Shown in pieces: positions 13,101 through 24,694 of a stretch of 33,917 nucleotides of DNA; positions within the stretch are counted from its first letter, which is position 1; every line of letters begins with the position of its first letter. The notes under the pieces are model-generated. The model worked only from the letters and a program-made list of their open reading frames with translations. It was not told the DNA's origin and searched no databases. The position numbers and the translations under genes are program-made. Source of the DNA: Ochromonas danica (lineage: Eukaryota; Sar; Chrysophyceae; Chromulinales; Chromulinaceae); the NCBI GenBank assembly GCA_015146655.1, contig VKHL01000226.1:1-33917 (forward strand), read 5' to 3'.

Positions 13101-16100
13101 TGGAGCAGCAGGGGTATTGCACACTACAGTGTCGCGGTCTACGACAAGACCATCCGTCACTTGAGTCCCGAAGATACACGCAATACTAGTTTTGGAGTGG
13201 ATTAAATCTGCAATCACAGTAACCTGGCCATACCCAGTTGTAAGACCATGATTGGGAGTGATTGAACGAATGGAATAAGTAATCGCAGAATTTTGACGAA
13301 CAAAGGGTGTTTGGGCTGCAGATTTAACTTCAGTAACAACCGACAAGCATTCAACCCCAACAGTGGAAGAAATACTGCCTCCGTCCAAAATCATGTCCTT
13401 ATCCAAACAAATATTCTGATTATAAATGACTCTGTTTGACAACATAATCTTCAGAATGCGATTGCCAGGTATGGCATTGTAAAACTTGCATTGGGCAAGT
13501 GCATCCGAATCGATTTGAGCTGTGCTAACCTCGAAATCAAGCAGGCATTGCATCTGAAGATTATAGTCAAAATGAGCACCACGAATGACGATGTTGGTCA
13601 TTTCCTTGCTAACTTGGGGCATAGCATAGAGAGATGTAATTCGAGGATCCACTGTACAATGCACAATGGTCCGCTGTGGAGGGTATTTTTGGAGATTGCT
13701 GACCAGGGTTAAACCATAACTACCAGGTCTTATAGAAGGTATCATACACACAGCCAATTGTGTTGTAGACAAAATTGAGGGCCCAATCTCAACATCATCC
13801 AGCAGGCATGAATAGTTAGCATCCACGCTGTGATAAGGAAGGCGAAACGAAACATAATTAGCTTGCTCGCACGATAAAAACGTTTCGGCTATCTCATCGC
13901 CCATCTGCCAAACAGCAGAAACGTATTGAAGTGAAGCAGATTCATTAGAAGCATCGAAATCAATGCCCTGCACTGATGGAGCTAAAATGGTCACGTTAAC
14001 AAAAGGAAGGTAGTCGAAACCATCAAATGAGACACTGCATGCCAGCAAGCCCGTCGTGTTGACCGATGAACGATTGCATACCGCTTCGACATCATTGATG
14101 ACATTGCCAACGATTATCGTCCTGCTTTCAGTATCTTTGTACACCAATTTGCAGAACACCATGGTAAACGACTTGAAACCCGCCCCAGAGAGAAGCAATG
14201 AAGAGCTGTCGTCAGAAACAACAATCGCAGCATATAATAGAGGAGGACTTATAAAATCGATTATATGATTGGTGGCCAAGAGAGAATCATTCAGAGCGAG
14301 ATAAAGAGATGCCGAGCCAACAGAATCAACCTGAGGGGAGAGGCAGGAGAGGGTGTTATCTTTTCTCCAGAAGGCTACTGTCTCCAAAATATCGGGAAGA
14401 TCGCCCCCGCGATTGATCCAGAAAAGACAAGAATATTGACCAGAAAGCTTCGTTGACAAAGAAATATGAAGAAGAGTGCCTCCCGAAACAAACCCATACC
14501 TTGGCTCCACTGTTAAAACAGTTGGTAAGATAAGATGAACAGAAGAAGCGGCTTTGTGGTTCTCCTCCATCCACTGTGTATCAACCAAAGAATCATCAAC
14601 GCCAATTTCTAATGTATCTACGAAAACTACATCAGAACAATCGGACAAGACCTCAACTTTCCATCGACCTGGGGGTAACTGGGACGGAAGAGGGCAAGAC
14701 AAGATTGATCCAGAAAGACGCACAACACAGTTGACTTGTGTTTGTTGTATAAGCATACACCACAACTCCCCGTATTGCAAAGTATCGCTCAGAAAGTTAA
14801 CCAGGCAATTTCTGCACGAAGTGAAGAGCTTTGTGGGTTTCATGGATAAAATCCGCTTTGAAGAAAAGCTAAACTCGTCGTCCTCAGTTTGAAACGAAGA
14901 TGTATTCAAGACCCAGGTGCTTGTATTGCGATTCAATTCAAGTTTTTGAGGGAAGTGCTTACCGTCCGTAATCGAGATGCCATTTAATGTGTTTGATACA
15001 GTTTCACATCCCCATTTCGCAATACACAATTCACTTTGCAACATGACTTCGCCATTGTCTACAGTCCAATCTTCGTCTGAGTCACCAAAAGTCTGAGTAT
15101 CCAACGTTTGGAAGACTCCATTCAATAATATATCATAAGTTAGTAATATTTGGCCGGTTGTCACTCTACCCGCATTACCGCCTACCAAGGTCAGAGCTAT
15201 TACAGGGCTTTGAGAATCCTTGAAAGGTGGAACAAGACAGCTAAGTTCTCTATCAGACAATAAAATAGTCATAACAATTGTTTGGTTTTGCACAACACAG
15301 CGTGTCAGATAATCAAAGTCAAAACCCTGAACGGTAACCCAAGTAGCAGCATCGCTCTTTAAGATAAGGGGCTCCACACGATCCATCATCAGCATTCCAC
15401 TTTGATTGCTCGATCGCAGATCAACCATGGTTTCGTTTTTAAGATTATCGAGCCGCGATCCACCGCCGGGAATTCCATTCGTAAGATTTGAATATTCATT
15501 CCAATCATGACAATCATCACCACCAATGTTGCATTGATAATGCATCTGTGCTGAAGAAAATAATGATACGAGATCAGTTGACAGGAATCCACCTTGTCGT
15601 TCGTGACTAATTGAGGCATCAAAATTTATAGACACTTGATCAGAAATTTGCTGAATTAATTTTGACCATTTTATTGCCTGCAAAGCAGACGTAGAACCAT
15701 TACCGAGGATCGGGGACGGTGCTGAACTTTGAGACGCACTCATTAAATCATCCATCACAATCGAGTAGACCACATCGGAAGATATTGAGATGAATTCGTT
15801 CTCTCCTACTAACCTCACTTCGCATGTGCTGCATGGAACTCTCTTGGTAATAGCGCAATACGCTAACGAAGATGCATTGTCAACTGACACCAACGAGGCG
15901 GGAAAAAAGAGATTTTGCACCGAGCAGCTCCATCTTAGAGAAAGAAGCTCAGGGCCAGTCTCCCCAAGCTCAAACAATAGCAAATTATCCCCCAATCTGG
16001 AAGCATTGAGAAGTTTCACAGACGGCAAAATATCCACGAGAGCTGTAGCTAATTGTCGTTGTTGCGAAACGGACTGCAAGGTAACTTCCACCGTCCCAAT

Positions 16101-19100
16101 TGTGGTTGGCTTAATCGAACATTGGATTTGTGTGGGAGAAAGCACCAAAGCATCAGAGAATTCTCCATCATATAAACAAAGCAAGCTGGTATCTACAGCA
16201 AACACTCCACCAAAGAAATTTACCACAACGGAGTTATTGACTACAGACCAATATGGCGATGTACCGGTCGAAATAGCTTCTGGAACGGCAATCAGGTGAG
16301 AAGTAAATAGAGTGGCTGACATTTGATAAAGAATTGAAAACTCCATTAGTGTTTCTTTCTCTATTGCAGGAATTGAAAGTGAGCACGCGAACAGGGCTAT
16401 TGTATTGTTAAAGTCTGCGAGCGCCGCTTTCGATAATTGGCCTTGAGCCAAATTGCAGTATAAACTATCATAGTCCTCAAGGAGCAGACCATTGACCTCA
16501 ATATTCAATAGAACGGTTGAGTTTGCGATAAAACGAGTTGGGTAGACTTGCATTATCATTGGCGGGTCTGTTATCTGCAGAATATTAGCTCCAGACAACG
16601 AATCATATTTCAAGTTTGGTCCCGTGACAAGGCTCACCGTGGAGAGTTGTTGAGAAAGCATAGATGGAGTCTGGCAGTAAACGGTATTGCTATCAAAAAG
16701 CGCCGTAGTTACATCGTGATCTCCATCTCCAAATAAACAACGAAGTGTATCTACCACAATCACTTCCGTAACACTGACATTGACTACAGTCCCTCCGACT
16801 GCGGAAAGTTGCCGCGGAGTTATGTCAACAATCAGTGGCATCTTCAATGCCAGAACTGTTCCTGCAAATAGCCTACATCCTCTGAAATCTAATTCGACAT
16901 TCACAGTGGATGTGTTATCGAAGTAAGGAGTCTCACAAAGAGCCATTGTTTCGTTCACAACTCTTCCCTTTGTCACCTGTTCACCACCAAACACGCAATT
17001 GAGAGAAACATGAAGGGGTAAAGCTGCGCCAGCGATGGCAAGCCAATCTCCTCCCCTTGCGTTGATGATTAACTGATCAATACCTTCCAGGATTGGATTA
17101 ATCACAGCAAATTGCAGACTGTTGCTCAATCCTGTATGCATTGCAATAAAAAACTCTCCTCTCATTGTAGCATTCATCGTGACCACGCATGTCAGTTTAT
17201 CACCACTGGTCACAGTTGCAGGCCAAGAAGAATTTCCAAAATTACAAACATATTGTTGGTAATGAAGGATGCTAGAACCATCAATAAGAACGATTGTGCG
17301 TTCTCCGACTAAAATAACCTCAGGAGTTATTTTCTCAATGATTGGAGGATCTTGAGCTTGGTAGAAGCTCTGAGAACCTATGGAGCATCGCACATCATTC
17401 AAAAATACACTAACTTCCACCTTACCACGCGGAGCAGCAGTCGGCACTGCGAGGATAGTATAATTGTCAACGAAGATGCCGGGGCTTCGAGAAAAATCTC
17501 CAAACCTCACAATAATGTCCTCAGCGTTGTAAAAACCTTCCCCTTTAATCTGCACGGTGACATCCTCATCAGTCGCCAATAGCGGAGAGATGGAGTCGAC
17601 ACGGCAGGAGGGAAAAACCTTGAGGGCACCAGGGCCATAAACTTTCGTTTCGAGCATCTGTATGCCATACTCATAAGCGCCCGGAGAAATGAACGGAGGA
17701 AGAGTGCAGTCAATAGCTGTTTCGTTGACCACAAAAGCAGCAGAAAGTCCATCCCCAACAAAGCACCACACGCTTCCCGCAGAAGAGAAATGAGCTCCAT
17801 AAATGAGGAAAGTTGGAGATATCTCCTGCAATTGAACAAGTCCATTCTTGACACCATAAACCACTGGTTGGGAAGCAAAAGAGATAGAAATGGATGTGTT
17901 TACGATCAGATCACCACACTGCAGACTGAATACCACAGCAACATTGGGCATCACGGCAAGTTGTGGAACGGGACATTGCAATTCGTTGTCATTCAGCACG
18001 GAGCCTTCCGACAAAAAGCCACCAAAGCTGCAGAACATGGTACAGTGGAGACTTGAAGAAAAGGGGAAAATGCCCGCAACATGCAATAAGCTTCCAGGTA
18101 CCAAGGAGCCGGTGGGGAAGATTTGGTGCGCCACAGGAGTGGGCAGAGCAGTGTAAGGTAATCCTTCCAATAGAAATCCATCCACTGACAGGGAAACCAA
18201 ATGAACACCTGCAATAGCGTTTGTAAAGAAGCAACGAACAGCAGATTGGTTTAATAATATTGCAGAGGATAGACGGTTGTCTATACTGCATAGAATGGTC
18301 TGATCAAACCCCAGAATCGCTTCCGACAATGTTATTGTCAAACCAGAGTCTCCTTGTGCCCATCCATAAGATGATGAAAGATATTGAAGCTTTGCAGGAG
18401 GAACGATTAGCACTGGTTCGTTCCACGACAGACATGACACTTCACCAAATGTTAAGCTCAAGAAAAGCTGTTGTCCACGCATACTTTGCGGAAACATGGG
18501 CTGTGGACAAATCAGCGATGATGAATTAATAAGCTTTGCAGAGACTTGCGAAGTGTTATAGTGACACGAAATAGGCATATTTGGAAAGTGCTCTCCAGAA
18601 ACAAGCAGTCCTTCACGACTTCCTTCCCGAAGGAACGATGGCTTCAAAGCACTTATAAGCGGAGAAGGCAAATAATGGATTGGATAGGTTTGGGCAGGTA
18701 GGTCGTACAAAGAAGTTACCAGTTGAAATATCACCGTTCCTGTTGAAGAAGAGGGAGGAATATTACAGAACAATATGCTGTCGTTTGCCACGGAAGCAGC
18801 AACTTGAACATCTCCAAAACGGCAAAAGAGAGTAGAATTGATTGCAAAGAAACCCAATCCTTCTACAGTTAAGATTTGGTCGTTATTGAGGAACGAAAAT
18901 GAGGGAGAGATTCTCGTGACTGCCAATGCATCGACCACTTGAAGAACCAGATCAGTGCCCACGGCTGAAGGAAGATTAGATTCTTGCCCCAGTATTTCCA
19001 GAGAATAATTTCCGGGAAGGAAAGGGGAGAAAGAGCAAAGAAGACAAGTGCTATTCACATAGACAGTCTCCAGATAAGTTCCATTCAGTCGACAAGAATA

Positions 19101-22100
19101 GTTCTGAGATGGAGAGAACCCATCACCGATCACCGTGATCTGAACGGCAGTCCACTGAGGCACTCGTCCAGGGTACATAGCATAAACAACAGGGAGAGGA
19201 AGGTAGTTGTAATGAAGATCATTGGCCGAGCCACCACTGTAGCCTTCGAAAGCAATTTGGAATGGAACGATTCCTGGTAATGAAGCTGATGGGGCGATGC
19301 ATTCGAAGGAGGATTCGTCCAACCATTCAGCGCTAACTGATTGACTTCCGAAATAACAAGATGCGTTCAAAAAAGGGACGAAACCTACCCCTCGAATAAC
19401 GACAACTTCTCCTCCAGTGACATAACCTTCAACAGGCAATATATTCATAACTAGTATGGGCTCTACATAACGCAGCAAGATCGAATCCACAGTGGAACTA
19501 TGACCACCAAGGGAAAGCTTGAGAAATTCTTGCATCGGGAAAGGACGAATGGGAGTCATACAGACAGCAGTGGTAGCGTTAACGAAGATTGTAGAAGAAA
19601 GCCATCCGTCCTCCCCAAACATACAGGCTAACTCGAAGCTGGAATTTTGAAAAGCAAGTAACCCTGACGCAGAAATAGTAATGATCTGTTCTCTATTAAT
19701 ATCGAGAAGAGCTGGGGAAATACTAATACTTCCTGTGGAAGGCAGCACCTCGAACTGGAAAGAAGCAAGAGAATGGCCGTTAACAAAGAAATTTAACACC
19801 TCGAATTGAGATGAAGATTGAGTAATAATTCCTTCGCATGCTACTAGTTCGGAGGTTATCAATTTTGTCTGGCCAGCCAGTTGACCTATTGAACAAGAAT
19901 ATTGATCAGCCGCTAGAAATGGACCTCCGATAATTCTAAACGAGGTGAAAGTGTGTCGGACAACACTTGTGGGGTACACATCTTTCACAGCAACTGCGTC
20001 CACAAATTGGAAGGACTGGGCATTACTGCTATCCCCAGAGGTGAGGAGCATAAGACGGAACTCGACGGGAATTGCCGAGTACATTGGAGTGATGCATTGA
20101 ACCATATTGCTTGATAGGAAAAGAGCCTCCATAGCTACGTCGCCAAAGATGCACAGTAAATCAGAAGTCATAGGAAAATTAAAACCTTCGACTTGAATAA
20201 CTTCCCCGCCCCTAGCAGAGGCCCGACACGGCGATGGCTGTTTTATAATCATCGGAGAAGTGTATTCAAACTGAATGATCCTGGAGGACAAGAGTCGTTC
20301 AGAGGTTTGAAGAGAAAACTCCACCACGCCTACACCAGCAGCTGGTGGACTGACACATTCTACCTCTTGCTCACTCCTTACGATCGCCGAGGCTGGCATC
20401 TCCCCGAAAAAGCAAAGCAAAGAATATCCTTGCCCATCCGCCATGCGAAAACCGCTACCATATACAGTAATTCGCGTCCCTCCCAAGGCAGATCCCGCTG
20501 TCGGTAAAATATGCTCCACTACAGTGATTTCCAAATAATTCAAGGAGAGAGAAACATTCGGAACCAAGGCATTGCCGAATAGCAAATTCACCACTGCTGA
20601 GCCGGCAGCTGCTCGAGGGGGGAGGGTACAAGAAAGAGAAGAAGTAGAGAGAAGCAAAGCCGGGATCATGGATCCGTCGATTAAGCATTGTAAAGGACCT
20701 TGCGGTAGCGCGCTATTAAAGACAAGAGTGAGATCCTGCCCGCCAGAGACGAATGCTTGAGACGGAGAGTAACTAATTAGAAGCGGGAAAGAGTTGATTG
20801 TGATGTTGGAGGTAAAGAACACGCTGCCAGAAATGTCGAGCAGACGCAAAGTCTTAATACCTTGAGAAATATTTGACGGAATGGGGCAGAGCAAAGCGTA
20901 AGAGCTCTCCATGATAGCAATTGACTGTGAATCGTCGATCTCGCAAATAGTATTTACCAACTTGTCGACGTGAGGGGCAACAAGAGTTACTGTCTGACCA
21001 GCCAGCACAGGGACAGAATCCACAAGAAACGCCCAATCCTCAAGGGAAGCATCGCTGGTTACTTGACTAAAGTTATCAAACGTCAACGGCGTCCCCTGTG
21101 ACTCATAGCCTCCAATTGAAATAGCCGAAACGCAATTATTGAGCAGGCGGCAAGTTTTCAATTTGCTCTGGTCAAAAAGTGCAGGACAAAACACATCGCC
21201 ACTCGCAGTGATAAAGCTCGCATCAGTGCGTTGATTAAGAACAATACAAGAAACGTCTGTGAAGCTGTTGAGCATAGTTGTCGTCCAGCTACTTCTTAAG
21301 ACGACATAAGTTGACCCATCGATATTTGAGTGGCTCAAAGAGGTATTTTCGACCAGTATACTGGGATATACAGGGAGAATGTAGCTTTCGGAGCATATAT
21401 CCCGATCGCGTGCCACCACTGCAATCATCAATGATGTTTTATTGCTCGCTAAATCAAGCAATTGGCAGGAAATGGTATCCTCATTGACCAGAAAGGCGTT
21501 TACCACTGTCTCTTCATCAACAAGACATTGAGTGATAATGGAGGCTGATGCGGAACGCAATCGGATTGTCGAAGGGACGCCAGCAATAATGGCATTGGGA
21601 GTTATAGTCTCAATGACGGGGACAGCAACAACATGCAAAGAAAGATAACCCGTTTGAAAGTTCTGTCCACTGCGACGACCAACAATGCGCAACAAAACGG
21701 TGCTATCGACGGTCGAATCAGCATCAGTTGAAACGATGCATTGAACAATATTTGGAGCAGTTAACAGAGCAGCCGTAGTCACGTTTTGTAATTCGCAAAA
21801 GAGCTGTGAAGTCGAGTTGTCCGCTAGATCGGGAGCTATCTGGACATACTTAAAATGCGTCTTTCCAGGAAGGATGTATGATGAACTGAGCAAATTCACC
21901 CTCGAATAGTCATAAACAACAGAGAAAGTGTAATTCATGCTTTCACTTCGTAGCCACAAGATCTCGCTCATCGAAGGCGTCATTTCAGGACTACTTGCAA
22001 GATAAGTGCGAAGAGAAGCATTCACGGCTACACCGTTGCTCCCATCACTGTAACTGTAGTAGTAATCTGGGTTCAAATCTGACGTCCCTGCCAAGCCGAT

Positions 22101-24418
22101 ACCTTGAAGATGCCAACGAGGGTAGTCTGCCACATCTACGACAGGGAGAACGGGAGGCCTCATAACATCCAGGGAGATCAAACGAGTAATGTTTTGGTTC
22201 AGATTGTCGTTGTTGATCACCGTCAAGACAATAATTTCAGCGTGCAGCGTTTTGTTGCAGAAAGAGTAAGGAGTGTAGTTAACAGCAGCCAACGCGTCCA
22301 CGACAAAGGGATAGAGACCTTGAAACGACACAAACGCTCCCGATGCGGTGCTATCATTTTGCTCGATTTGTAAATTATTCAACATGTCGGCTCCAATCGA
22401 CAGAAGACCGCATGTTGTAGAAAACTGTACTGTGAAGTTCGATTGCTGTGAGTCAACATCATGCAAGACAATGGGACGAACTGGCACAACAATAGAGTCA
22501 CTCCAGCCAGCTTGAATGAAGGTGGGCGTGGACAAAGTGAAGGGGTTATCCACGGCCTCGACGATAATCATCACACTTCGATTAGCTGTCAAAGCCGAGG
22601 AATAGCCGACATTCCCCTCATCCGAGAAGAAAATCTGCAAAGAATCCTCACCATTCCACAAAGGAAAAGGAGAATAAACCATCCCATTTAAAGCTGCATT
22701 AATGTTACCAACAGAATCTTGAATAAAGATTGACGACGAATTCGAGGAGAAGAATGGCTGATTGAAGAGTTGTAGTACGCCCCATGTGACTGTCAGATTG
22801 ACTGAGACACGCATGCCAGGTTGCAGCTCCGCGTCAACATCACTAATCGAGATGGAGGAAATTCGCAAATCTTCACCTTCCAAGCCCACCAACTTGTCAG
22901 GCGCATCGATTCGTGGTTGAGCATTGGCAGAGCTGATAAAAGTCAGGAGCTTCTCCCCATGAAGAAAACCTCCATCTAAATTATTGAGAGTCATCCAAGA
23001 AACTCCATCAGATCGCCATTGCAATTCTACGTGATGGCGGCCAGCAGGCAAGATCAGAGCAAGCTGGCCAAAGAGATCACTCAATCTGCGTGACCCTGTA
23101 GTTTCCGCTCCTCCACGATATGAATAGCCAATTCCATCAACGACTAAACGGCACTGCAGCTGTGCGAGTGGTTGCCAGGCATTGGCATCGAGATTTGGAT
23201 TGGCATGCTGACTTATAGGAAGAGCGTAACGAATCAGAACGGCGCTCTCTTTGAAGAGAAAGAGTTCCAGCGAACTATTACCAACAATACTCCACTGACC
23301 ACCTTCTGAGGTGCGCAGCGCTACCCGACTGTCAAGCTCCTCTCCCGATGCGAACTTCTCCACAGTAACGATGAGGTTCCGTGCAGCAGCAAACCCATCC
23401 AAGAATGAGGGGTTGGATGCCCAGCCTCGAAAAACATTTCCAACCTTTTTCCATTCAATTAATACAGTGTGCTGCCCTGCGGTGAGCGGCAGTCGAAGAT
23501 CGCCCCGAATAGAGCTAGCTTGTGGATTCCAAGAATTGCTTCCGAAAACCTCTCCACTTTCTGTGTAAGCTAAGCCATCCAAAACTAATCGCGTGTTCAC
23601 ATACTCCATATTTCGATCCATGATGAAAGAAAGAAGCTGAGGCTGTACTGAGAATGCATAGCTTATCGTCACGTTTCGATCTCTGAGCAGAGTGAAGGTC
23701 AACGGAGAAGTGAGAGGCTTCCACACTTGTGACACCGGGAGATAAACATCGCGTGTCTCCATCAAAGGAAAAACGGCATCGAAATCTGCTTCAGCTACTA
23801 TTGAGAAGGCAGCGTTGACAGCTCCCGTGGCAATGCGCCATTCCTCGATCTGTTGGCCAACTTTCTTCCATTCTAAAGAAATTCTGTGGCCCGAAGCAGA
23901 GAGATCGATAGCTAAAATAGAAGAGAGTTTGGTGTATGAGGTGGCTTCTACCCCATAGTTGAGTGCATAGGCACTGCCGTGACGGAACGGCACGCCGTCG
24001 ACCAGGCAGCGCACCTGCAAGGCGTCCCACTGCCCTTCTCGAGGGAGAGGGTTGCCATTTCTTCCCCTTAGGGCCTGAACAGTCATGTCGTAGGAAAGCA
24101 CCACGGTGCGCTTCTCACTCAAGGAAATGTTAAGAGCACTGCCCGAGATACCCTGCCAAACGCCGTTCTCCACGATGGCACTGTCGAAGAGAAGACTACC
24201 ACCCCAGAACATACCTACATAGACAAAAATATTTGCGAGAACAAAGGGTGAGAAGGAGAAAGGGTAGTGAGCACGAAGCACTGACCATGTTGCGCGAAGA
24301 ATGGTACAGAGTCGCTCTGGGCAGTCCGCAAGAAGATCAACAACAAGCAAAAGACAACCCAAATAGATCTTCTCCCTATATTGATTAGATGACTTATGTT
24401 GTATATTTTTTCTTTCAT
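1109..24418 (-). CDS. Giant TIG/IPT-repeat multipass membrane protein (7,725 aa)
   Basis: I join three exons: 24418-24286, 24214-1766 and 1704-1109, with introns of 71 nt (GTCAGT...TGTAG) and 61 nt (GTAATG...TTTAG), both phase 1. The long middle frame alone begins with TTG in intron sequence; the ATG at 24418 adds a signal peptide (WVVFCLLLIFLRTAQS) and splices in frame. Predicted order: signal peptide 1-35; three related beta modules about 45-480, each with an AG-H-V-LEWKKVG-like strand near residues 150, 287 and 433; a cadherin-like or similar beta region; about 45 TIG/IPT-like units to about 5390; a Cys-rich GCC2/GCC3-like array about 5393-5993; another TIG-like unit and a large ectodomain; nine or ten membrane spans about 6801-7342; and a basic cytosolic tail. 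N-glycosylation sequons are frequent through the ectodomain. TIG and GCC2/GCC3 modules are typical of adhesive or sensory surface proteins. The multipass block is not a family I recognise. It is divergent from the coiled-coil gene. Adhesion, cell-covering or flagellar-surface roles are guesses. Confidence 0.9.
2325..3950 (-). other. Multipass membrane block of the giant protein
   Basis: Residues about 6801-7342 hold nine or ten strongly hydrophobic segments. These include LILNFAFPLSIFIVLFCF, MLALTVPPPLAGVTMAV, AVFFIVGFCCFMIASKMY, FVLGTFLTLIIELSYW, VMVLLTIFGEVVGYF, VVVYFPFFVYILMQY, IYLVYQLFYVAFQPII, LTFQVNGIIFITLSY and VLLGYMLAIYLALRWIVF. Charged loops (an RREREVAKKR-type stretch and an acidic AEAEDESESVEP stretch) separate them. 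I do not recognise the family. It has no clear polycystin, meckelin or GPCR signature that I can see by eye. With an odd number of spans and a cleaved signal peptide, the basic tail would be cytosolic; the span count by eye leaves this open. Confidence 0.75.
6350..8171 (-). repeat. GCC2/GCC3-like cysteine-rich repeat array (in giant gene)
   Basis: Residues about 5393-5993 contain some twenty or more short units of the form C-x-x-G-x-(Y/F/H)-C-P, such as CPNGYFCP, CPAGHHCP and CPTGHICP. Interspersed longer units resemble ephrin-receptor/TNFR-type Cys-rich repeats (CxPGTY...CxxCPxG). This is the GCC2_GCC3 family signature known from protist and animal extracellular proteins. The array forms a disulfide-rich neck between the TIG stalk and the membrane-proximal ectodomain. 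A linker of about 50 residues (ending in a Pro-rich stretch near 7740-7790) interrupts the array. Confidence 0.88.
8200..21860 (-). repeat. Array of about 45 Cys-paired TIG/IPT-like domain units (in giant gene)
   Basis: Roughly every 85-110 residues the protein repeats a pattern. It starts with an (I/V)xP start, often followed by a GG-T turn, then V-x-GxGF, then a C-x-F-G strand and a second Cys followed by x-P. In many units the two Cys are exactly 18 residues apart (for example units beginning CIFGDV, CLIDGS, CYFGSQ). GG-T, G-GF and C-FG...C-P are hallmarks of the TIG/IPT immunoglobulin-like fold. I counted 45-48 units by hand; a few are degenerate or lack Cys. The copies are strongly diverged at the DNA level, so this is a protein-level repeat and not a recent tandem duplication. 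Confidence 0.85.
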
Positions 24419-24694
24419 TTATGATAAGCTATATTCGCTCTTTAGTTAGTACATACTAGTATCACATGAAAGTTATCACATGAGCTCTTGTTCGACTAAT
24501 TTTATTGCGTGGGGATGCAGCTTTCCGAAACCGTTCTTTGGATAAGAGATGGCGGGGATAAAGTCGAAAAGTTGGAGTTTTGTTTGATCGTTTTGGTGTG
24601 ATACACATTTGATTGTGCAATCCGTCCTGTGGGGGTGAGAGTTCCTTCGAGCCTCTCTTCATCTTCCTGACATCAAGTGAATAGTTCATTGCTG
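24419..24694. promoter_or_regulatory. Bidirectional promoter region with duplicated TATCACATGA element
   Basis: These 276 bp separate the divergent start codons of the giant gene and the coiled-coil gene, so both promoters must lie here. The 10-mer TATCACATGA occurs twice, at 24460-24469 and 24474-24483, 14 bp apart. It contains TCACATGA, which fits the TCAYRTGA form bound by some bHLH-zip factors in other eukaryotes. The site function is inferred from the repeat and its position only. No clear TATA box is visible for either gene. Confidence 0.5.

Noticed and set aside
24287-24362. Translation of the giant gene from the TTG at 24362
   Set aside because: TTG starts are rare in nuclear genes, the segment lies out of frame with the ATG exon, and the upstream ATG gives a proper signal peptide after splicing.
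24215-24418. A separate 67-residue minus-strand gene
   Set aside because: Its first 44 residues are a signal peptide that splices in phase to the giant frame; the rest reads into a 71-nt intron.
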